Part shown: positions 60,100-64,000 of the stretch, one piece after another
Position numbering within the stretch: position 1 is the first letter of the stretch
How the letters are laid out: each line of letters opens with the position of its first letter
NCBI GenBank assembly: GCA_014155875.1
Contig: JACEFZ010006318.1
Location: 1,112,001-1,176,000 of the forward strand
Source: Cepaea nemoralis
Taxonomy: Eukaryota > Mollusca > Gastropoda > Stylommatophora > Helicidae
Reading direction: 5' to 3'
Length of the DNA stretch: 64,000 bases
Notes under the pieces: generated by a model
Told to the model about the DNA's origin: nothing
What the model saw: only the letters and a program-made list of their open reading frames with translations
Databases searched by the model: none
Position numbers and translations under genes: made by a program

Positions 60100-60420
60100 T
60101 CATGTGAGAAGAACAGATACACCATCATTGCCTGCAGAGAATTGTGTGGCAGGGAGTAACTAGAAGACCTAGCCAACACTCGGTACTGTGAGGATAGACC
60201 TGCTACTGCAAGGATAGGCCTGCTACTGCAAGGATAGGCCTGCTACTGCAAGGATAGGCCTGCTACACTGCTAGTCACATAATCAGATTGCAACTTGTAC
60301 CATCAGTATTGAGATTCTTCGCTGGTTGTTGAAGATGAGGACATAGTGTATATAGGAATGTACTAAGTACTGTGATGTCGGCTCTTGACTCAACTGAGCG
60401 TCTTGGCCAGAATTTTTGAT
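60100..60420 (+). mobile_element. LINE family L3 C-terminal fragment, split by a 20-bp repeat
   Basis: tgtggcagggagtaactaga and then cacataatcagattgcaact with gagattcttcgctggttgtt match 49540-49720 and 63560-63640. A 20-bp tandem repeat has expanded inside it. Confidence 0.65.
60187..60268. repeat. 20-bp tandem repeat, 4 copies
   Basis: The unit ggataggcctgctactgcaa recurs exactly. It arose within the LINE L3 fragment, which shows that expansion followed insertion. Confidence 0.92.
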
Positions 60421-60649
60421 GTTTTCTAAGCTAATATCTGGCAGAAGCAGAAGAAAGACTACGTGCATATTTTGTACCATTAAATGACATAAGCATTTTC
60501 AGATTCCTTATTTACTAAATCACTTTGCCATAATTGTATTTATTTGTATTATAGAAATAAAAGCATATCTTTTAGCCATGACAATGTTTTACTTCTGGTG
60601 GGATAATTAATTGGTCAAATAGAATGTTTTGTCTAGACGTGTTGTCATA

Positions 60650-60692
60650 TCATTGGCACCTTGCCGTCTTGATAGACGATAATTTGATTATG
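60650..60692 (-). mobile_element. Tail-only fragment of LINE L1x (minus)
   Basis: cattggcaccttgccgtctt + gatagacgataatttg matches the complement of the 3' tail at 45072-45115. Confidence 0.55.
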
Positions 60693-60719
60693 TGGTTGCT
60701 TCGGGATTTGAAATTTAAA

Positions 60720-60968
60720 TATTGAGCACAACCCACTACTGGCAACGCCGATCGCATTCTGGTATGAACCTAAGGCCCATCCACGTCAATATGGAAGCAC
60801 TATACTCGAGTTTCGCCCTCATTTGAGCTCGTCAGTAGTGCATATCCCTGACCGGATCCGGAAAAGTAAGGGATGGAATTATTGCCTCTCCATAGCACAA
60901 AGCCTGGGCTATAAAATACAGAGATCATGTGTTGCCCATGCAGCATGATCCCTCTCTCGGCCTGCCTC
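60720..60968. repeat. Dispersed repeat, inverted partner of 57476-57700
   Basis: It shares the gttgcccatgcagcatgatc + cctctctcggcctgcct end. It also contains cactactggcaacgccgatc and gagctcgtcagtagtgca. Confidence 0.5.
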
Positions 60969-60999
60969 AGCATTTTACTTAATGTGACATGTGTTGTTC

Positions 61000-61559
61000 T
61001 TGATTGTTACTGTACATAGTCAAAGGGATATTATACCTTTATTCTAAGTGATTTGTCAGCTTTACAGTATATTTATGCCAGTTTTGTACAGCTAATTCTT
61101 AGCTTATTTATACCATGATTCTAATAGGGCAATTTGCTCTGCTAAGTCTTCAGATGTCTGGTGCGATGTGGAGAGACACCGGTAATATAATTCACCAATC
61201 CTACCTGTTATTTGATACTTAAGATGAAGTCAGTGATGCTTATATTAACTTTTACCCAACTGTTGATAATTTCTACATACACATATGCCTCCGACAGTTG
61301 GCATGTAGTACAACGAAAAGATTCACTTCTGTACAACTCCCATGGTGTACCCCCAAAGTAGAACTGGCGTGGAAGTAAAAGGGAGCTGCAATTACAGAAA
61401 TTGCCACAGACACCCAAAAGCACACAAGAAGAAGCGGAGAAGACAAAGGGTTAAAAAGGAGAAAGGAGAGGTGTTCCAAATCTGTACGGCAGAGACCAAA
61501 AAAGCTAAATAAGTTACTGTCATATTCTGGAAACTAAACAAACAACTGCATGCAAGACC
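61000..61559. other. Unassigned; possible upstream part of LINE L3
   Basis: The Lys/Arg-rich frame at about 61300-61500 (KAHKKKRRRQRVKKEKG) could be a fragment of LINE ORF1 or chance. No motif decides it. Confidence 0.3.
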
Positions 61560-63690
61560 AGCCTATCACAGTGGGAACAATATGTATAGATAACGGCATG
61601 ACGGATAAGGAGAAGGGGGAAGCCTTCCTTGGGCGTTTTGTAACACAAACAGATCACAATGATTATAATACATCAGAGATTAGAGAGCATCTGTAACGAC
61701 AGCTATGAGGATACACACGTGGAAGATATTAAGTCTGTATTTAAAACAGCAAAGGACACTGTGCACAACCAGGTATGCTCACATGAAATATAATGATATG
61801 AGAGATAGAGATTTGGAGGTGATGGCTACTTGTTGGAGCATTAGGACAGTATCACTGCTCAGAAGTGGGCACACAACTATTTAATCCCACTCTCCAAGCC
61901 AGGCAAAGGCCATTCAAGACTCAGTGGCTATAGGCATAGGATTATCACCTTACATATTACGTTTGGCAAGGTGTTGAAGAAGATAATTTCAGGAATACAA
62001 TGAAAGGGGAGGGCTACTCCCAAGAGGGCGAGGAAGTTTATGCAAATAGCACACGAGTTGCAGGGGACAGTAAACAAAGTGATCGACTGGGTACTGAGCT
62101 GTTGTATCATCAGCCCAGATAAGGCGTCTCTGCTACGGTGTTCTTAAGACAATATGATTGTTAGAGCTAAGGTCTCATAATAAAAGGCAGAAATGTTAAC
62201 AAAGAGATTGACTAAGATACCTAGGAATCAGCTTCGACAGAAACCTGTCGTTTAGGTATGTGGACGGAGTTGCTATGAGATCTAAAAAAGAACATGGTGC
62301 ACTGAAGACTATCGTAACAATGGGCAGAGAGGAAAGAATATCGTTCATACTTAGTCAACATCTGATTACCTCAGTAATTGAGACTGGATTGGGACTGCCC
62401 ACGGCGTCAAGGAGTTAGCTGGTTAAACTAGAGCTCGTTTAGAATGAAGCTATGCGGGCGCTCTTGTGATGCACAAGGGTCACAAGGACAGTGTGGATGT
62501 GATACATCCTAGCTTTGCCAACGATTGTTGACAAACTCAAGGTGCTGCAGGCTAAGTCATATATCTGAGTGACTGCGGACAAGGAACGCCCTAAGAATGG
62601 AGCCCTAAACAGAGGCAAGAGCCACAAATTGATAGGAGGAAAATCATGGATTGCTCGTGCAGAGGACACAGTCAGAGACGAGTGTATGCCTGAACACATT
62701 GAGAGAGGAGATGAGTAGGTCTTAATGCCAGAGGGAATATAAGAAATGTGACGGGTGATAATCATATTGGATGTGTGAGTGTAGGAATTGGCCAGCAGGC
62801 AGCGCTGAATGGGAGGTGCAACAACTGATTCATAACAATTCTCGCCCATTCAATGTAGTAATCTATAAAGATGTCTCTGTGATAAGAGGCAACAGAAATG
62901 CTTAAGAGTTCATAGCGACTGTTGAGAAAGGATGTTCAGTGCAAGAGAGCCTGGCATATGATACCACATCATGTCACTGCTGCGTTCTGCTGGCTAAAGG
63001 ACAAACAGCACACGCATTGTGATTCTAACGGGCTCGCTAGGCATGCTGAGACGGGTGACGACAGGCAAGATTCAGTTATCAAAATCAATAATAGGGAGCA
63101 TCCGTTGAATCCTTTCCCCTGGATGCCACAATTTAAGACCCTTAATTGTGTGAACGGTTTCCTACTTGGTCTATTTTATTCCTCAGCTATTGCTAGACTC
63201 TTATCAATTAATGTATTAATGCTATTAGTGAAGAAAATATGAATCCTATCCATTTTTGGCCTACTCCCTATCGTTAATCAAGGGTGGATCGTTAACAGTG
63301 TGCAACGATCACAAGGACAACATGAGACAAAATGAATGTCATGCCGTCCGCACCTTGCCACTTGTCGTCCTGTGGTCTTTGATTGTATTTAGAGATCGAC
63401 CACCGCGTGTAGCGTTCCTCCAGTGGTCGTGCGCTTGTGGGACCAGGTGGAGAAGGCGGAGGAACAGATTGAGAACCCATATGTGGAAAGAATGAGATTG
63501 CGGGGGTTCTGGAAGAATCTCAAAACTGAGAGGGAAGACCAGGAGAACTTTTAATCAGATAGAGGTGGGAACGATTAGTAGTATGGCCCTTCGCTGGCTG
63601 TTGAACGAGGGGACTGAGCACGTATGGGAATGTCCTGAGTACAGTGATGTCGGTTCTTAACACAACTCAACTAAACTCAACACTGTAGCA
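61560..63690 (+). mobile_element. LINE family L3 (RT and RNase H), 5'-truncated and heavily decayed
   Basis: Degenerate but ordered signals are present. ITDKEKGEAFLGRFV lies before the RT (about 61600). NYLIPLSKPGKGHSRLSGY (about 61880) corresponds to the P-x-x-KPGK...YRPI block. RYLGISFDRNLSF lies at about 62227. A thumb-like region (LVKLELV, NEAMRALL, VLQAKSYI; 62420-62560) follows. LKDKQHTHCDSNGLARHAETGD (about 63000) is in the RNase H HCGxxGNExADxLA position, and TEHVWECPEY lies at about 63610. Stops and frameshifts are frequent. The layout is that of an I-type LINE, but it differs from the element at 9197. Confidence 0.7.
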
Positions 63691-64000
63691 TCGAATTCTG
63701 GTCAATGAGAAACTAAACATTCGTAGGTCTAAACATCGATATGCACAACCAACCTTTGTAGTCGCGGTGAACTTCGGTCAGTTGGTGAGAAAGTAACAAT
63801 GTGTCCTTGCGTTTTTTGTGATATGAACAAATACGATACTGCAGGACAGAAGAGCTATATAGCTCTGTCTAGCCGTGCTACTTATGACGGCGACACTCGG
63901 TGTGCATTCAGTACACCATATAGCCTAGTCATATCCTAAGTCCCAATTCAGAACTTCGGTAACGGACGTACAAATTGATCACTGCAGCGTGAAGAATTTA
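63691..64000. other. No gene seen
   Basis: Unassigned sequence at the right edge. Confidence 0.4.

Overview
The window looks like an intron-rich animal nuclear genome. It has AT-rich introns, canonical GT/AG splice junctions, tRNA-derived SINEs with target-site duplications, several non-LTR retrotransposon relics and many tandem-repeat arrays. There is no operon, Shine-Dalgarno or phage signature. The mix of retroelements fits a lophotrochozoan such as a mollusc or annelid, but that is inference; no species can be read from the sequence.

One host gene is supported, on the + strand across about 5.73-36.96 kb: the hinge and ligand-binding half of a nuclear receptor. Six exons are visible. A 1.55-kb exon carries the end of the DNA-binding domain (SRIGRQPNAVKH) and a hinge of about 500 residues. 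Five short exons encode a canonical ligand-binding domain. The first four junctions join in frame. The last one does not with its best splice sites, and it spans an 8.5-kb satellite-like array. The zinc-finger exons must lie left of base 1. The C-terminal extension resembles the Knirps type, and the hinge carries a CtBP-type PEDLSMDLS motif, yet a ligand-binding domain is present. Drosophila Knirps has the first two features and lacks the third, which makes this gene the most interesting thing here.

The introns are full of repeats. 1-5.7 kb: upstream intron with a 37-bp array, SINEs and two copies of a dispersed repeat. 7.3-20.7 kb: a 28/31-bp minisatellite interrupted by a 4-5 kb LINE with endonuclease, RT and RNase H, then a 15-bp array. 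20.8-26.2 kb: ligand-binding-domain exons separated by SINEs and short arrays. 27.0-35.5 kb: a 42-bp array with higher-order structure. 36.96-64 kb: 3' flank with no further host gene seen, holding LINE relics of three families, several SINE families, a deleted Tigger/pogo transposon with terminal inverted repeats and TA duplications, and many small arrays. Most other open frames, including the longest minus-strand ones, are by-products of tandem repeats.
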